Shown here piece by piece: positions 22,957 to 37,379 of a DNA stretch of 64,000 nt. The stretch spans positions 50,519,659 through 50,583,658 of the forward strand of contig CM049313.1 of assembly GCA_026874595.1 (NCBI GenBank). Reading direction: 5' to 3'. Within the stretch, counting starts at the first letter, position 1. The number at the start of each line of letters is the position of its first letter. This DNA comes from Sipunculus nudus. Lineage: Eukaryota; Annelida; Sipuncula; Golfingiida; Sipunculidae. Below the pieces are notes generated by a model. It did no database searches and was not told the origin of the DNA. It was given only the letters and a program-made list of their open reading frames with translations. The translations under genes and the position numbers were made by a program.

Positions 22957-24838
22957 CACGACTGTACCCGTGTTAGCCTATCAAAAGGGATACATATGAT
23001 GAAGACGCCCAGCGTAGACTTGCGCATATTTTTCATTTAATTCAAAAGCATTCGCAAATGTTTAGTCTTCACTATGACGTGCCCAGAATTATATATATAT
23101 ATATATATATATATACCAAGTTTCAATTACAACACAATCAGACAGCTATTTAATTACAGTTAGGGCATATTGAATGTGAGATGTAATCTGAATCTGATGT
23201 ACCACAATGGGAGCTTACGAATTGTCCATCATTGCATGGGGAGGTCCCGGCATCCTTGTTTACAAGACAGGTAATGGAGCACGTGTACACACAAATTAAA
23301 TCCTCATTAGTTTTAACTTGTATTCTCAAATGACTTTAATTGAACGAGTATAATCGACTGTTATCAACCTATCACTCAATCTCGGCCATGATGATCTAGT
23401 GAAGGGACCGGTATTTGCCAAGTTATTCCATACCCAGCAAATGGGAATATATTCATGATGACGATGTCACAGTTTTAATCTTGGAATTTTTATATGAGTG
23501 TATATACCAGTTAATTGATTCCTACGTTTTCTCGCAAAAACGCAAAGACTTCGATAAAAAAATCTCTTCGGAGTACATGAAGGAGGGACCATTGAAGGCT
23601 GCTGCTGTCTAGGAACAGTCTCCATGTATTATTTTCTTACTGAACTTCAGTTATCATTGTTATTCATAAGAAAAAAAATAAATAATCGAGTCACAGAGCT
23701 GTCGTTTCCTGGGGCTTGACTGTCATATTGTCACCATGCTTTTGAAACCTCAATGTCGAATGCCAGGAAACCTTCCTGGAAATGAAAGGTCCTCTGCTTG
23801 CAAAATAACCGGGAGCCAAACAACGTTTTGTAATGATTTAATCAGATATTTGCTTTAATCTTCTTGAGTTTCCAGTGTATTTTGAGAGAGTAAATCTCAA
23901 GGACGTTTGCTTTCTCCGAAGTCAATGTAAGGTAAATCACAGGATATTGAATATTCTCAATATTTGTTAGATCAGGAAAATCTCGGACTTTGCTGAAGAT
24001 ACAACATGACCTTTGTTCTACGTTTTATCAGGCATTGTCCATAAAACTGATTTATTTATGGACCAACATTTTCAATAATGTTGCTAGTTATCATTTTGGA
24101 ATTACACATTGTAATACTAGAATATGTTTAGAGACTGTTATGTCTGATTAAGTATTACAATATTCGTTGAGAAAAACAAGATCTGTTTCAGCGGAACGCA
24201 GACTACGTGTTTTGGTAAATACTTTACACGGGTATCATCTTGATAAATTGTTATCGTGTCCTTTTTTTCGAAAGCGATATTAAGCAATGTCTGTGTCTCT
24301 TTTTGTTTCTAATAATAATCTCTCCGGTACAGAATATTATGTCAAACCTCGTTACGCTACGAAGCTAAATTCAGATTAGTCGGTGGATGAATAATAGAAA
24401 AAGGGCAGAAGAACACTATTCTTCAGGAGATATAAGTTAATATCCATGAGTTCTGCAAGTGGCTTCCATCTTGCAGTATCGGGGGCTTTATTGACCAGTG
24501 CAAAACCTGAGTCACATATGCAGTGATCGCTGTGGCTTAATGCTACTCAAGGATACCTATTATTACACCGTCAAGGAGCTGTTGCATTAGACGAGAGCTT
24601 CAAAGCTCGTGGCAATGGTCGTTTAGATTCGATCGTATCTACTCAGACACGGACCAGGAACAGATTGATCCCGACCATGCATTCAACATTCTTAATGTGG
24701 TTTATTAGCACGTACTGGAGTTTTACTAAATCTTCTGAAGGTATATCATGTTTTTCTTCTAGGTAATTAAGAAACTCCTGATCTTCTGCCCTTACATTAA
24801 TCCTATCCTCCGGGTCATTTTTATTCGATTTGCATTTA

Positions 24839-24841
<3 letters not shown>
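22957..24841. other. Gene-free stretch with a short (TA)n at 23090-23115
   Basis: No supported exon, tRNA or transposon boundary apart from the short TA array. Confidence 0.4.

Positions 24842-24931
<90 letters not shown>
24842..24931. repeat. (TA)n microsatellite with GTA interruptions
   Basis: Ninety bases of TA with three embedded TG steps near the middle, so it is older or more interrupted than the other arrays. Confidence 0.95.
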
Positions 24932-24932
<1 letters not shown>

Positions 24933-25950
24933 CATCCTATTAGCAGGTTTCTCACTCCGTTGCGTTATGGCCTTGCTTTAATTCACAGCCTGCTATGAAT
25001 AATCAGCGATGCAATTGAACCAAACAAAAGACGTGTTAGCCTGATGTATACATCCACTTTGACCTGGCAAGACAATTCTTTCTAGATTAACGATCTTGCA
25101 ATGGGAGGCATTATTATGATGTTTTTTTTCATATTAAGTCTACCAGATTTCTGGTGGATAAATTTTAAATTTTGTTGAAGGAGGCTAGGAAAGGCTTATA
25201 ATAAAAAAGCAACGCCTAATAACCTATATGTTAATAGTGGATATTTATGGGAGGTACGAAATCTGTTCATTTTTCATGAGTTGGCAGCACTTTTTGTAAT
25301 TTTGGCAAAACACGTATCACCATATCAGAGAGTAATTTAACAAAACACCGCGCCACCGTTCATGAAGGATATTCTTATTATGTACAGCCCCTTGTTTTCA
25401 CGTATTTAGGTCCTGTAAATCTTGCTTGGTGTTATAATGTCATAAATTAAACAATCATATTGTGAAAACTCATCTTCATCTGTAGTACTGTTCAAGCGCG
25501 TTACAGGAGTGGTGGACAAAGAAACTTTTAATTCCACTAAGTTTTAAGGGGTTGAAACGCATAATTTTAAAATGGTGATTTTCGTGATAATACCATCATA
25601 CAAAGAATGTATATTCCTAAAATGTAGCGAGAGGAGAGAGAAATATGATGTGCTGGACAGGGTGTGTTTATGGAATGATGGTCGGATGATGAGGCGGGGG
25701 AGGTCGTAGGGAGAGTCGCGTAACGCTATTACGTCAGTACTAATTTTCCCATATCAGAATATGAAATCCAAAAGATTTAATAATAAAAAATCATTCTCAT
25801 TGTACGGAAATCTGCATCCTCTCTCAAAAGTAAGTGCCATGGACTCCTCCTTTATAATTTTCATACAAATTATGTTGTTCAGCATAAAGTAATTTAGGAC
25901 AACTTTTCTGATGTGTTTATGGACGATGTTGTTATGTTGTTTGCTTACAG

Positions 25951-25955
<5 letters not shown>

Positions 25956-26000
<45 letters not shown>
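25956..26000. repeat. (TA)n microsatellite
   Basis: About 22 uninterrupted TA repeats. Confidence 0.95.
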
Positions 26001-26005
<5 letters not shown>

Positions 26006-27189
26006 GCATTTGCTATATAACAAACATAGCCGATTCATCCCGATTTTGACAAATCAATATTGAAAAGAAATACAAAAGTCCACTCTATTTAGAGAAGGTT
26101 AAAATACATTGCCGAGTAAATGATAACCTGAACAAGCGACCCAAGTTTCATCCAAGCTTTTCATAGTATATGTATATATGACCCTTTCAGTGAAACAGAG
26201 TATTGCAAATTTTCGGAACACATGCTTGCGGAAAGATTGAGGCCAAGAAAAATTGCGGGATCAGTTTATCATTATTGTAACGGTAAGGGGTAAGTGTTAT
26301 CGTAGATAAGATAACTGTTATCGTTAGCCGACAGCAAAGTTTACTTTAAGACAGACTAAGGAGATGGCCTGTGTGGACACTATCAGTTAAACGAAGGGTT
26401 TCGTTTCATCTGGTTGAGGAATAAGAAGTCACTGCCCGGCGTGGGTCACAGCCGATCGCAATAACGCACAGACGTTAAGATAAAAGTCAAGTAGTTCCTT
26501 GGCTCTACCCCCACACTCAATGTGCCGTAATTGACAGGCAAAACCCTGGGTTATCCAACCTCTCAAGCCGCCATCTGGATATCACATTGTGATCAAGAGT
26601 GTTTTATTAAATTAAGTCTCTCTAGCTTGAATTAAGAATGTGATAAGTACTTAAGTCTAAGGCTAGACGCGCAAGGTTTCGGTTAACCCTTCCGGGCCAG
26701 TAGTTTGTCTGGTCCGACGTGCTCAATTTAGCTCAGATAATTGTACTATTCAGAATATAAACTACGCAAGTACGACACCTGTGATATTTTGTTTTAAATT
26801 ACTCCTAGTTCAACTGACTTCATGTTTTAATACCCTCGTCCGAAATGCAGAAACGCGCTTTTTGCGTATGCGATGGTTTCAGGTTGCATATTTATTCAAT
26901 TTGAATTTATTATTGATCACGCAGTTGTTTATAAAAACACATACTGTTCTGCATAAGTTAAAGATTGTATTGCGCTGACATATATTCCAAATAATATGTT
27001 TCTAAAGAAAAGTTCACTTAAATTCTAAATTCACGTTTGTTTTTCATTAAATGTCTATTGATTGTGGGTAACAATGTTTATAAGGATTTTAAAAATCTGA
27101 CTGCACGGCGCAAAAGAATATTTAAGAATTCATATTCTGCGCAATGAAACGATTCTCTCACCTCCAATCGAGCTTTATAGTTTTGTCCT

Positions 27190-27265
27190 GCAGGTTCACA
27201 TGTGGATCGAACCGGGGAGCTTTGGTGCGTAGTCCTAGGCCATATAACCTTGCATAAAGCTACGC
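27190..27265 (-). repeat. tRNA-like (Pol III B box) SINE remnant
   Basis: On the minus strand a good B box, GGTTCGATCC (about 27211-27220), lies some 45 bases downstream of TAGCTTTATGCAAGG, a degenerate A box. No clean cloverleaf can be drawn. The most likely explanation is the head of a decayed tRNA-derived SINE rather than a working tRNA gene. Confidence 0.35.
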
Positions 27266-28353
27266 CCTTCTCCGTGCTAGATAAAGCTCACCCTACTTCC
27301 GTACGTCGCTACCATTCAAAACGAACCTCTTCCAGTTAGGAATTGTACGGACGGTCTGGACTACTTGTCCCAGCTGTCAAACTTCAAACTCAAAATTTGT
27401 CACAGTTCAGGAAAGAAAACTTTCTGTTTACATTGCATATGGGCATCCTTGTCTCATATTCCGATTACTTATGATTATGTTATTTGCCTCGTAACAGCTC
27501 TTGTTTAATATATTTCAATTGACTACTTTATTCTCTTCACTACTTTAATACATACGCAACTAACATATTTAGAGGTCCAAGTGCATTTTGAGGAAGAGAT
27601 TTCTAACCCACAAGCCCTCACTAACAGAGTCATGAGTTTTATGAGTACGAGTCTGATCAATGTGGATATTATTACGTTAACATTATGCCGAGCTGAGTCG
27701 GTGGACATGCAGCAATTTTGTCACGAATATGACAACTTGAACCACGCAGCTCAGCTGGCCGCGATGAAATACCCGAACACGATATGGTATCAAGGAATAT
27801 TTCACATCTGTGCAAGTATGGTCCATTCTTATATATTGTCTATAGGACATGTTTAGTTATCTTTTAATACATAATATTTTTCTCTTCAGTGATGGGCTGA
27901 TCTGTGGTGATTTTTATGAATTCCAGCTAGTTTAACCCCGATGTTTCGTAGAGTTGCTACACATGCTATATAACGAGTGGCCCAGCCAAGCTGTTTGCTC
28001 TTTGATTTATTTGACACACATACTGAACTACATTTTATGGTGCACACTTCAAGTATCAAGCCAGATGCAATATGATTATGAAAACTGATACTTCTCTGCA
28101 GGTTTCACCTCATGTCGGATGTCTGGAAAATATCACTCATTACGCGACTTATATTATCAAGTTGAAATTTAATAATAATTCTAATCATGATTAAATATTA
28201 AACATTATAAAATGACATAGCTCGTCTGGAGCAGAGTGGCTTGTCTGTACATGAGAAATGAATCCGCTTTTGTATTATATAACTAATTGTCTGGTCACTG
28301 TTTATGAAAGCTATGACTGTTCTTAAGTAATGAGGTTACGCTTAATAAAGTCC

Positions 28354-28358
<5 letters not shown>

Positions 28359-28425
<67 letters not shown>
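28359..28425. repeat. (TA)n microsatellite
   Basis: About 33 uninterrupted TA repeats. Confidence 0.95.
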
Positions 28426-28427
<2 letters not shown>

Positions 28428-29944
28428 ACGTGATCTAATTTATGCATGTTTTTTAAGAATACCGAAATTCATTTCCCATTTTTTTGTTCTCAAAAGTGTT
28501 ACGGGGTTACATAAAAGCGGACCGAACTGTCTCGCTAGGAAGCTTATTTTCTTAGCGAAGGGGTTGGTACGTCGGACTAGTGCGCCAACGACATGGGTTC
28601 TAAACCGGGAATCGGCCCAAGGTTTTCCCCTGAACAATTAGTCTACGTAACAATAGAAAGTGCTCTGATGCGAATTTAATAAAATTTTAATAAACCTATA
28701 CTCTGTCTTCTAAATTACAAGACAGATTACTTTTTCAGTGTTATGCCTTTGCTATCTGAGGAGTCAAATTTAATAATCTACTTATGTCTCATGAGAGTAA
28801 ATAAACATTTGCAATCTATTCTCCTGGGTTATACGTAGATCATTGAGGATTTTTGTATTTTGTTTTCAAATATCAACTTTCTTGAGAGTTATGCATTTCA
28901 ACGGATGTAAACTTCCGAAACCTTGAAAATAATACAAGATTTATTCAGTCCTGAGGAAAATGCGATGATATGTAGACAGAGTCAGACAAGAGATCCCATG
29001 CGATGACGGTTCGGTAAAAAAGTAGATATACACTGCCCCGCTATCCTCCAAGGACATTGATTATTACATATACGATGAATGAGCTCCCAACATATATCTG
29101 AGCCACGTATGATCATATAATAAATCAGATTGTTATTAAGTAAAAATTCCTGTACGGGACATGTTCCCATCTCCCAAAGGGAATATCTGCATGGCAAATG
29201 AGGCACTGTGTTCCGAGACAGATTACCTGATTTTTAACAGCATACATTTAAGAAATAGAACGGAGTCTAACGGACAGGTCAGTGAATTTCTGAACTGAAG
29301 TGGTTCGTTTTATCCCCACTTGTTGCTCTATGGCAAAACTGTGAAGGAGAGACCCCGAATGTCCTAGCTCCGTGCGCAGGAATCCTGTGATACACAGGGT
29401 TTAATGACTTGTAATTATTCTGATCATCCTGGCTATATAAACGTCCTAAACGTAGTGTTAAATATACACCAAATTCACTTAAAACATACGCAAACACACA
29501 CACACAGGGGCGTCAATATAGGAAGGGATGGGGGTATATATACCCCCCCCCCCCACTGTTTGGTAAGGGGGGATGGTCCCCCTTAATTTTCAGAGAATAA
29601 TACATGTATTATAATATTGCAAATGAAATAAATAGAATCAAAGACTTTGGATCTATTTAAAAATTGTTATATTTTAACCTTCCTTTGAATTCACAAAATA
29701 AGTTATTTTCTAAAACATTATAATTATTTGAAATATGATTCAGTATATATGTATATGTATATATATATATCCAAAGTAATCCCCCCCCCCACCCTGGAAG
29801 AAAAATTGTTGACATTGCACCCACATTCATGTATACATGTACATATAATAGTATTACACAGCGTTTCGTGACTGTCAGTTATTTTCTAGACCATGTCATT
29901 AAAACTTTCGGGTATCATGTGACTCATGGCAGGTGTTCAAATTT

Positions 29945-29951
<7 letters not shown>
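28426..29951. other. Gene-free stretch with C tracts
   Basis: Apart from the SINE remnant near 28545, no exon is supported. 29530-29554 combines a palindrome, GGGGGTATATATACCCCC, with an extended C tract, and another C tract lies at 29781-29791. Confidence 0.4.
28545..28640 (+). repeat. tRNA-derived SINE remnant
   Basis: An A-box-like TTAGCGAAGGGG (near 28555) is followed about 40 bases later by a B-box-like GGTTCTAAACC (near 28600), the internal Pol III promoter arrangement of tRNA genes. The intervening stem sequences do not fold into a standard tRNA and the B box has lost its CG. It is therefore most likely an old SINE head. No target duplication was found. Confidence 0.4.

Positions 29952-30007
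<56 letters not shown>
29952..30007. repeat. (TA)n microsatellite
   Basis: About 28 uninterrupted TA repeats. Confidence 0.95.
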
Positions 30008-30009
<2 letters not shown>

Positions 30010-33000
30010 ACAGCATGGCTAGAAACTTCATTTGCATGTTTTTTTCGCCTGAAACTCCAGTCAGGGAAATATTGTAACAATCACAGTTTTGCTGTAATGA
30101 TTTAAAGAAATTACGAGCTTTCAGCGATATAATTTTCAGCAACTACGTTATTAAGGTTCAAACAGGTTCAACATAACGGTAATAAAAATTGATTTACAGG
30201 AAAAATAAATGTACGCATGACCTGGCAGACATATTAGGTACCTTGTTTAGAATGAATTGTACCTGGGTCATCAAATTCATATGCTCGCAGACGAATATTG
30301 CAACCATATTTATTGGTGCCACGTCACGGCTACGATAACGCTCAACAGTTTGTTTTGATTCGGAAATTCCTCATTTTTTTCGATTGGTGTTTTTATTCTG
30401 GTGTCCCCGCCGTAATCCAAACCCGCTAGTCGACAAACAACGTAACAATAGTTTTTTTTCCTGGTAGCATATTTATGTAAGGATTGATCGGTGGACGGAT
30501 AAGGACTTAGAGACAGGTTTCACGAGAACGAGGTTACGCCCCACCCGGCTCTGCTGACACGGATCCATTGTGAAAAGAACTCTCTTGGGGCGCGTCTTGC
30601 AACCTGACTCATTTTACGTGTGATTGGATTTGGACTCAAGCAAGTTAAACAAGATTGGCCACTGGGTAATGTCGGCTCTACTTTCAAAAACGAGTTTCAT
30701 TAAAAAAAGCAAGAGGAGTTTTTCCTTACTCCTTGAATGCGCTTGGGATATTTTTTTCAATTTAAACGAATCGTTAGCGTCTTTAATCCATTTTTCTTAA
30801 TTTTCGTTTCTCTCTCTCTCCGTCTCTCTTTCTCTCTCGTTGTTTTGTTGATAAATACCGTAAACACAATGATAATTGATACCCAGTTACAGGAAAAAAG
30901 GAATGTTGGAATTTTTCTTTAATACCATATGTTTAAAATCTTGTCAATTTAAGTCCGCTTGTTTCGAACGGAAAATTAAATCATCAAAACATGATTAGTT
31001 TTATTCCCATCCTGTTATTCCCGCCCCCTAAGCGTTTTCTTGTTCTATCATTATCTGTCCGCCATTAAGAATTTCTAATTGAAACGTATACCTCAAATTT
31101 GAGACAGTGTCTCAAATGCGCTGTCAACTGGAACTCAAAATATACAGTGAATAATATTGGAGCATGTGATTTTTTGTTTTAATTTTTGTTGCAATATTTT
31201 TCATTTCTTTTAAAACTGGGTTAAAAATCTTTACATAATAGCTAAAGGAAGCCTTGGGGGATCAAAATATGATATGATAAATATTTTGTCTGTGGTTTTA
31301 CAGATGAAGCGGGACATAAACGCAGTTATTAATGCAATTGATGTATTCAATTGAGAACCTATATTGTGGAGAGAACACTATGAAAAACTATTTGGTGTTG
31401 CGAAAGAAAGCACGTAACTGGGATGCAGTCCAGACTGGTTTAAAATGCGATCTGGGAATAGGTAAATACCGGGCGCGAGGCTTTCTACTTTAGAATTTAA
31501 ACCATTTTTGAATCAGCATCAATAAAAGAACGATTGCAGAATTCATTTCAGGCATGCTTGTTATGAAAACTGACTCATCCAAGTTGGAGTAGCACCTAAC
31601 GACTGTTTGTTCGGTTTTGAGATCGAATCTCTCCACTCATGCCAGCTACAACGTGAGTGTATCAGAAAATGTGTCTTTTGTGCTTCTATTAATATGATAT
31701 TAGAATTAGGTCAGAATCGTTCTAATTATTCTAATTCCTTACTCATCTTCCTCTTCTTCTCCTTGTATGTTCACTCATACGTATTGACTGAACTAAATAA
31801 AGACCCACTGGTTAATTTGAGATAATTTATTTGTATGAGGTATCTTCCTAAAGGAGCGACGCAAAATTTATACACTTAAGTACTGCTTTGTCAGTAATGT
31901 ATAGAAAGCTCGCACCAGTTGCTCTAGTTTCCCGGTTGAAAATGGCGCCATAGAAAAAAAAATCCAGGCATTGTGCTTAGCTTCCACTAGCAGTCAAAAC
32001 GACATCACTTGGAATGTAGTGTGCGTCGTTCGACAGCCGAGTCGCTGTTTATGACAAAATATTGTTACAAAACGACTCAATATCTTTTCTCTGAACTCTC
32101 GCTAGCTCTATCCTTGTATTAAAAAGCGGTCGCTGTCACTTCTTATTTAAAAATAAGCGGCACTAGTGTCAGACTGTGCTTTCATGAAATTTAATTTTAG
32201 ACTTTATTAATGAAACTAAATACTTCGAACATCCTTAAAATGATTTTGTGTCCAGATGATAAAATATTTACCCATTGGGTTAAATAATCAATGAGACTGT
32301 GTCCTGTATTTGTCACGTGATACCGGGTAGGCATATGTTCCTATTGTCAAATTTATAATTGAGAGAAACAAAATATCTAATGATTTCTGTAAACGAGCTC
32401 TTACAGCATTATGAATTCTCAGCATTAGAATAATGAGATAATCAAATTCACATTTCAGATTTAGCTCTACGTCATTATATATTTCAAATTGTCTGCTCAA
32501 TGAGGTTGATAACATATGTGCCCTCTTTACCGAAAAGGAGAAAGGAATCCCCTATTCCATTTACATGATGACTGTGTAGTTAAGAATAGTAATCTCTAGT
32601 AAATCCCTCCGGTTTATTCGTTTGTTTCACTGTGATGCTTTTGACTTTATATATGTGCGGCATTTTACTGGAGGTATATTGGCGAATATTTTCAAACAGA
32701 TATTTTAAGTGTTTGGCAGAATAGTGTAACCTTTGCACATATTCCGCAGCTTTTATAGGTGGATGATTTTTTAATATTTACATGGAAATGTTTTCTGAGT
32801 ATGTAATAAGTCCTAATTCTTAGAAAGGCTACCACCGAAAATTAAAAACAAAATTCTTAAGTTAATTAACCTATAATTAGGATATTATTTTTCATTTTGA
32901 TTTTTCAAATAAGGTTGATTTTCTTATATTATATGCTCGTTTTTATTTCATGCGCCTAGATGAAGAATATGAGTTAAATTCTTTATCGTTAACAGTATAT

Positions 33001-33167
33001 TGACATATTGCGACTACTTTTTATTTTATTGATTTTAATCTTGCATTATAAACGTGTTTTTGTTTTCCCAAGTTTATCATGAGTTAAAGTATAAGGGTTA
33101 TCATTCTACAACAATTCGAGGTTCTATGTGTGTTGGAAAACTTTGAAGATACACGTCCCCTTATTAA
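30008..33167. other. Gene-free stretch
   Basis: No supported exon. A (CT)-rich patch lies at 30806-30839. 30480-30640 is somewhat GC-richer than its flanks, without a recognisable function. Confidence 0.4.
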
Positions 33168-36100
33168 AACAAGGGACCCATGGGTCACGGCGCTCAGCTG
33201 ATCGTGATTGGACTATAAATGTTTCTCCACTGTGATACTATATCGAGTCGATAAAGCTTATGAATATCATGTACATGTTGGGCTATTATAAAGGAATGTA
33301 ATGTAATTTGTGAGTAAATGATAAATGAAATTACCTGACTGATGGATTAATAGAGTCAAATAAAGTGGTTTATTTTTTATTTATTTAGGAGGGGTTGAAA
33401 ATTGTGATATATTTGAGCAAATATGAATGCAATGACAGCAGTAATAAGCAGTAGTAGATGATAAGGCTATTTGTTGAAGGATCTAAAGTGTATGGTAGTC
33501 TGCAAGCGTTCAATTTGACAGATATGATGTTATGATTAACTATGCTGATGAAGTGATTTATGAATATGTGACTGTATGACACAATATCTCTTTAGTCTGG
33601 ACAAGGTACATTATTGTGATGCCCACTATGTCTACATATTACACAATATTGACATAATTTCTGGCATGTACATAGGTACCTATGGACGAATAGTTATACA
33701 AAATATTAAAGTATGAATATATCTGATTCATCTTGTTCTTGCTTACTGAGGCTGACTTTGGGATGGGGTTCGGAGAAGGGAAAAGTGAGGGCAGCACGAA
33801 GGTGGATGTAGAAATATTCTATTGTAATGTTTTTCATTTATATAAGAATATGAAAAGCTAAGAGGAAAGGGGCCCTCCTACTTGGTTATAGTAAAGTTCT
33901 AAATATATGATTGCAAACTAATACTCTGACAATACTGTCATGAAGAAAAACAGTAAAAGTTTTGAGATACTGTGTTGCATACGAAAATTTACAGATGGAC
34001 AGGCAAGTGGACAGAATGGACTAATACCTTTATTTCACTTTCAAGAGAATAATGCATTTAAGTTTATATATAATCCTATTTTTTTAAGCAGATCCACTTT
34101 TTCCATTAAGAAGTTTTTATCTGTATCATTTTTTTATTTACAGGTTTATAAATTTTTAATTAAAAAACCTGAAAATATAAGTTAAAATATTAGAATTGTT
34201 GCAAAAGTTGCAATCATTATATATACAGAGTAAAAAACATTAGGTCATATTGTGCATTCACATATATTTTATTATTTTTAAATCATAAATTTTTTAACTG
34301 ATTTTAAAAGAAAATAATGCAAAAAACATGGCATCTACAAGAATGTTCCTTGAATCACTATTAAAAAGTTTTGCATATTGGAGTTTTCAGGACATGCTTA
34401 ATTTTATTCACCAAAATATAAATAAAAGTAAATTTGACCAAATAAAACATCTTTTCAAATAAAGTATACACACTGTTGGTTGAATGAGGGACAAACAATA
34501 TCATTGTGCTAATTACTATCCCAGTTTTAATTAATTACTGGAATTAATAGTCAATTTCACACCTGGTGAAGTTTTTACTCTTCTGAAGTAAGGAATTACT
34601 TATCTCATGAACATCCAGACTTTCACAGCAATACACCACTTTGTGGACACAATTAAATGTACACTTTAATCATTGTAACCCAGGTGGTTCAATACAAAAT
34701 CTTAAATGTAGCTTGTCCAAGAATAAAATAAAATACAGAAAATTATAACATTCATCTAGTTTATGCACCAGCTAGGGGGGGGGGTGAGTGCAGGGCGAGG
34801 GGAAGCCTGCTAGTAGTGGCCAAGCTGGGCCAAGGTGAGCTGCCTGGGGTGGGTTACATAATGCAAGTGAAGGCTGTACTACTAGGTGGGCTAGATGTAA
34901 ACAACACTTGACATGGTGTGTGAAAACATGAATAAAAGCTATTCATTCCAATCAATTTCTTTTGAAAGTTCAGATTTTAAAAGATTAAATCCTTATGCAT
35001 TTATGCTGGGAAAATTAAATCAACAGTGCCAAAGTTGGACAAAATTTAAGGTATTGTTTTTTATTTATGCTAATAACTTGAAAAATTTGCAAAATTCAGA
35101 TCTAATTTTGGGTAAACAATTGAATTTTGATTAAATAAAGTTATATTCCTGAAAAAAGGTCTCTAGGTTCAGCAATTCTCATGTGAGTAAATATATTTCC
35201 TGATTTTTTTTAAAAATTGCATTATGTTTTGGCCCATAACTTCAAAATAATACTCAATACTGACCTAATTTTTAGTATGTTCATAGAAAATGTATAAAAG
35301 AATGGGAATACTAAATACGATCAAAAACAGATCAGTGGTTTTGATATTAGGCAGCCTAAAAGTGTAACAATGGCTTTTTTTAATGGAAAACGGAGTTTTT
35401 TTCCTTAATATCTCGAAGGAACAAAGTCCTAATGACCCAATTTTCGGTATGGTAGGAGATTTTGGGGACATCTAAAATTATGTCAACAGCCTGGGGAGCA
35501 TAGAGATGTGCACTGAATGACCTACAGTCATCAAAGTGGACTGCTTGACAATGTAAGGGAATACAACAAGAGCCTCCAAAAAAATTCAATAACTAGCCTA
35601 ATTTTGCAGCTTTTATTTTCAAATTTCAGATTTTAACAGATTAAATCCTTATGTATACATGGTGTGAAAATTAAATCCACAGTACTTACAGGAAAAAAAC
35701 GTGCCATGGCCAACGTTGGGCAAAATTTAAGGTACCAATTTTATATTTTTGCCAATATTTAAAAAAATTTAACAGATTTTGATCTAATTTTTGGTATACA
35801 ATTAAATTTTGATTAATTAAAGTTGTATTACTGGAAAAAAGTCCCTACCTTTAACACTTTGGGTCTTAAGTGACAAAATATCTTCCTGATTTTTTTACAA
35901 AGTGCATTATGTTTGGGCCAATAACTTTTTTTAAATTATATAATACTGACTTAATATCTGGCATGTACATAGGAACTATATAGAGGAATATTTATTGTAA
36001 ATATGAAGAAAACCAGATGAGTGGTTTTGATATTAGGCAGTTCTGAAGTGTGAAAATAGATTTCTAATAAAAAATTGAGGTTTTTCCTTAATATCTCAAA

Positions 36101-36233
36101 GGAACGAAGTCCTATTGACCCAATTTTTGGCATGGTAGGAGATTATGGGGACATCTAATTGTATGCCAAAATTCAGATTCGTGGGTCCAACGGTGTCGAA
36201 ACGTGCCAGTCTTACGGACGGACATCCAGACGG

Positions 36234-36268
<35 letters not shown>

Positions 36269-36335
36269 GACGGACGACGGACAATGGACCATGACTATAG
36301 CTCAGATGACTTATAGTCAGCAGCTGAGCTAAAAA
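33168..36335 (-). mobile_element. Hairpin-ended, satellite-cored element B
   Basis: Read on the minus strand, it starts with the family hairpin (36331-36298: TAGCTCAG, then an inverted match ending CTGAGCTATAG) and a long run of CCGTC/CTGTC words (36282-36214). It ends with CAGCTGAGCG, a CCATGGG palindrome and CTTGTT (33200-33168). These ends match elements A and C. The core differs: it is a repeat with a period of about 686 bp, with copies at about 34960-35500 and 35640-36170 and a partial third near 33640-33720. Shared words include GATATTAGGCAG, GGAACAAAGTCCTAATGACC and GGTAGGAGATT. No transposase is encoded; small open frames in the core recur with the repeat and differ between copies. 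Confidence 0.7.
36214..36331 (-). repeat. Terminal hairpin and CCGTC-type run of element B
   Basis: Reverse-strand counterpart of the terminal structure at 4535-4624. The pentamer run is longer here, about 14 words of the GGACG/GACAGA type on the plus strand. A minus-strand frame through it reads as repeated Pro-Ser-Val-Cys and is an artefact. Confidence 0.85.
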
Positions 36336-37002
36336 ACCGTAGCCTTGACGCTGTCTTCGGAGTAGTTTCCTGTCTAAACCCCGCGCCCTTATCGATTCCC
36401 GAGAGGTTTATTTCCTCCAGTTTCCCGAAACCACTAATAGGGGCTACCATTTTTCATACACACGAAAACTCGGAGCCACAGGTCGCATGTAATAACTATG
36501 GCAGGCCTGCCAAATCACTCTTTTTAAAAAGAGTCTCTCTTTTTTGAGAATTTACTGAAACTTACGCTAATTACTCTTTACAACTCTTTTTAAGCAGCAC
36601 TTCTTTTCCGAAAATCCCGAAACTTACTATTTCTCTCAAACTTAAACAGTCCAGTTATATAGATATAGAAAAGGACGTTTCGCAATTTTTGTGAGTGCAA
36701 ATATCAAGGATGTCTCATAATGTGTATAAAATGCCCTTTTCTTCATGCAGGGGATCTGCAATGTATATTTCTGACTTTTTTTGAGTGATATATGTATACA
36801 CGTTCCTAGTATGCGAAGCACATCTTTATTCAATATGTGATAAAAATATGGGGATTACCGTAAATTTAACTTTTTTCACTCTATAATTACAAAAGGCTAC
36901 ACCTTCTCTTTTTTCGGGCATTAACCTTTGGCGGGCCAGTATATGCATACCGCTAGATCAGATAAATCAGCGAGTGGGTAATCTTAAATCAGGCTGACAC
37001 TA
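36336..37002. other. Gene-free stretch
   Basis: No supported feature. The T-rich area 36520-36620 has several imperfect copies of the word CTCTTTTT, which may be slippage. Confidence 0.4.
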
Positions 37003-37017
37003 AAACTGTGGTATTCT

Positions 37018-37379
37018 ACCGGCTCCTGTGGCTCAGGGGTAGAGCGCACGAATCAAAGCCGGGAGATCGTGAGTTCGAATCTCAGCCGAGGCGGTGAGAT
37101 TTTTCACGGTCGGTCCCACCCAGGGTGAGCGCTCTGCAGGCTTTATTTGGAGACTTTGCGTGTTTCAATCACTAACGAGTGCGCCTTTCGGGGGTTCCTC
37201 GGTCTTATGACCCAGTCATAGGATATACCGAACCTGGTTGACGCCAGGAAAAATAGGATATCAGCCCCTGTCACGTTGCCCAAAACCGGAATGGTACATC
37301 TGCAGATGTACGTATACTTAGTAAAGCAAGGCATTAAAAAATGGAGGCGGTTACCTCCACCAAAAAAAATCTTTAAAAA
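37018..37379 (+). mobile_element. tRNA-derived SINE, full length, with target duplication
   Basis: The head (37020-37095) is tRNA-like: A box TGGCTCAGGGG with a GCTC/GAGC D stem, and B box GTTCGAATCTC in a TGAG/CTCA T stem. The acceptor arms no longer pair well, so it is not a working tRNA gene. A roughly 230 bp body follows, and the 3' end is GGTTACCTCCACC plus an A-rich tail with a short AATCTTTAAA repeat. It is flanked by a 15-bp direct repeat with one mismatch, AAACTGTGGTATTCT at 37003-37017 and AAACTCTGGTATTCT at 37380-37394, the mark of LINE-driven insertion. The partner LINE is unknown. Confidence 0.9.

Larger units (their letters stand above)
24932..28358. other. Gene-free stretch
   Basis: No supported exon. 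It contains the (TA)n array at 25956-26000 and a tRNA-like remnant near 27190-27260, both listed separately. Confidence 0.4.

Noticed and set aside
36096-36284. Cys-Pro-Ser repeat protein
   Set aside because: Direct translation of the CCGTC-type pentamer run at the end of element B.
37020-37095. Functional tRNA gene
   Set aside because: A and B boxes are present but the acceptor stem does not pair, and the sequence is the head of a SINE with target duplication.
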